15,910 nt of DNA from JBKEAR01 sp047972425 (GTDB lineage: Bacteria > Pseudomonadota > Alphaproteobacteria > JBKEAR01). Below are positions 15,527 to 15,910 of this stretch, piece after piece. The stretch lies in NCBI GenBank assembly GCA_047972425.1, contig JBKEAR010000057.1, positions 1-15,910 of the forward strand, written 5' to 3'. The stretch's first letter is position 1. Every line of letters starts with the position of its first letter. A program made the translations under genes and the position numbers. The notes beneath the pieces are model-generated. The model was not told the DNA's origin, searched no databases, and saw nothing but the letters and a program-made list of their open reading frames with translations.

Positions 15527-15910
15527 AAAAAAAATGGTATCGCCCGAGGTTCAGGCCGGTTGGTTTGCACGGGTACGCAAAGCGCATCAAAAAGAAACAA
15601 CCGAGGATTATGTGGAACTTTTGGCCGATTTAATCGATGCCCATGGCGAAGCCCGATTAATCGATCTTTCTCGGCGGTTTGGGGTTGCCCACCCTACGGC
15701 ATCTAAAATGCTTGTGCGCCTTAAAGAAGAAGGTTATGTGGAAAACAAGCCTTATCGCTCTATATTTTTGACCGATAAAGGGCGTGCACTTGCCCAAAAA
15801 TGTAAAGAGCGCCACCAAATTATTCTTAATTTTCTCATAAAACTCGGCGTAAACCCCGATGTTGCCGAATATGATGCCGAAGGCATCGAACATCATATCA
15901 GTGAAGAAAC
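15519..15910 (+). CDS. mntR: Manganese-responsive transcriptional regulator (3' end outside window)
   Basis: The first 130 codons of a DtxR/MntR-family repressor are present, and the frame is open to the right edge. The N-terminal winged helix spans about residues 28-95, with recognition-helix region FGVAHPTASKMLVRL (54-68). It resembles E. coli MntR closely through DYVEL-DLI, GEAR, PT-SKML-RL, ERHQI--NFL--LGV and DAEG-EHH-SEET. Predicted Mn ligands are D30, E33, H99, E121, E124 and H125. Only about 15-20 residues should be missing if the length is as in E. coli. ATG 15519 overlaps the sitD stop by 8 bases (ATGGCTAG), with AAGGGGG about 8 bases upstream. When loaded with Mn2+, it likely binds the operator before sitA and represses its own operon. 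Confidence 0.93.
   Translation, partial: MARKKMVSPEVQAGWFARVRKAHQKETTEDYVELLADLIDAHGEARLIDLSRRFGVAHPTASKMLVRLKEEGYVENKPYRSIFLTDKGRALAQKCKERHQIILNFLIKLGVNPDVAEYDAEGIEHHISEE

Noticed and set aside
1..15910. CRISPR arrays, tRNA genes, insertion sequences
   Set aside because: I looked for regular repeat-spacer units, cloverleaf sequences and transposase motifs and found none; the repeats in 900-1850 are coding repeats of the adhesin.

Overview
The window reads as chromosomal DNA of an AT-rich Gram-negative bacterium. Two things point to an alphaproteobacterium. A GAAC-N7-GAAC site lies at the start of dinB and matches, on the other strand, the GTTC-N7-GTTC LexA box typical of that class. The large surface protein with a signal peptide and roughly 30-residue repeats resembles alphaproteobacterial autotransporter passengers. 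A sodium-pumping oxaloacetate decarboxylase suggests citrate, malate or pyruvate fermentation, so an anaerobic, possibly host- or gut-associated, lifestyle is plausible. This placement is inference; there is no rRNA or other strong taxonomic marker here.

Left part (1-6217), all minus strand. First comes the N-terminal 740 codons of an autotransporter-like adhesin that runs off the left edge. Then an AT-rich 407-bp gap. Then a stand-alone metallophosphoesterase, most like the phosphatase domain of bacterial Pnkp RNA-repair enzymes. Its start codon overlaps the stop of polA, a full-length DNA polymerase I with all three activities apparently intact.

Middle (6218-8170). polA and dinB (DNA polymerase IV) diverge from a 136-bp region with a LexA-type box and candidate promoters in both directions. 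dinB is followed by a 752-bp, very AT-rich stretch without genes. It holds two perfect DnaA boxes, one degenerate inverted box, and short direct repeats. It is an origin-like region near which the dominant gene direction switches from minus to plus.

Right part (8171-15910), all plus strand. oadG-oadA-oadB encode the gamma, alpha and beta subunits of a biotin-dependent decarboxylase that couples decarboxylation to Na+ export; a clear terminator follows. A small four-helix membrane protein of unknown function comes next, preceded by a leader rich in hairpins, including a perfect 17-bp inverted repeat. The window ends with a tightly packed manganese/iron uptake operon: sitA (binding protein), sitB (ATPase), sitC and sitD (two permeases) and mntR (metal-responsive repressor, cut by the right edge). 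An imperfect palindrome that closely matches the enterobacterial MntR box overlaps the -10 element before sitA, so the operon probably forms a closed autoregulatory loop.

I saw no transposase, CRISPR array, tRNA or rRNA. The window is mostly a set of recognisable genes. The parts least explained by known features are the possible origin, the structured leader before the small membrane protein, and the polA-coupled Pnkp-like phosphatase.
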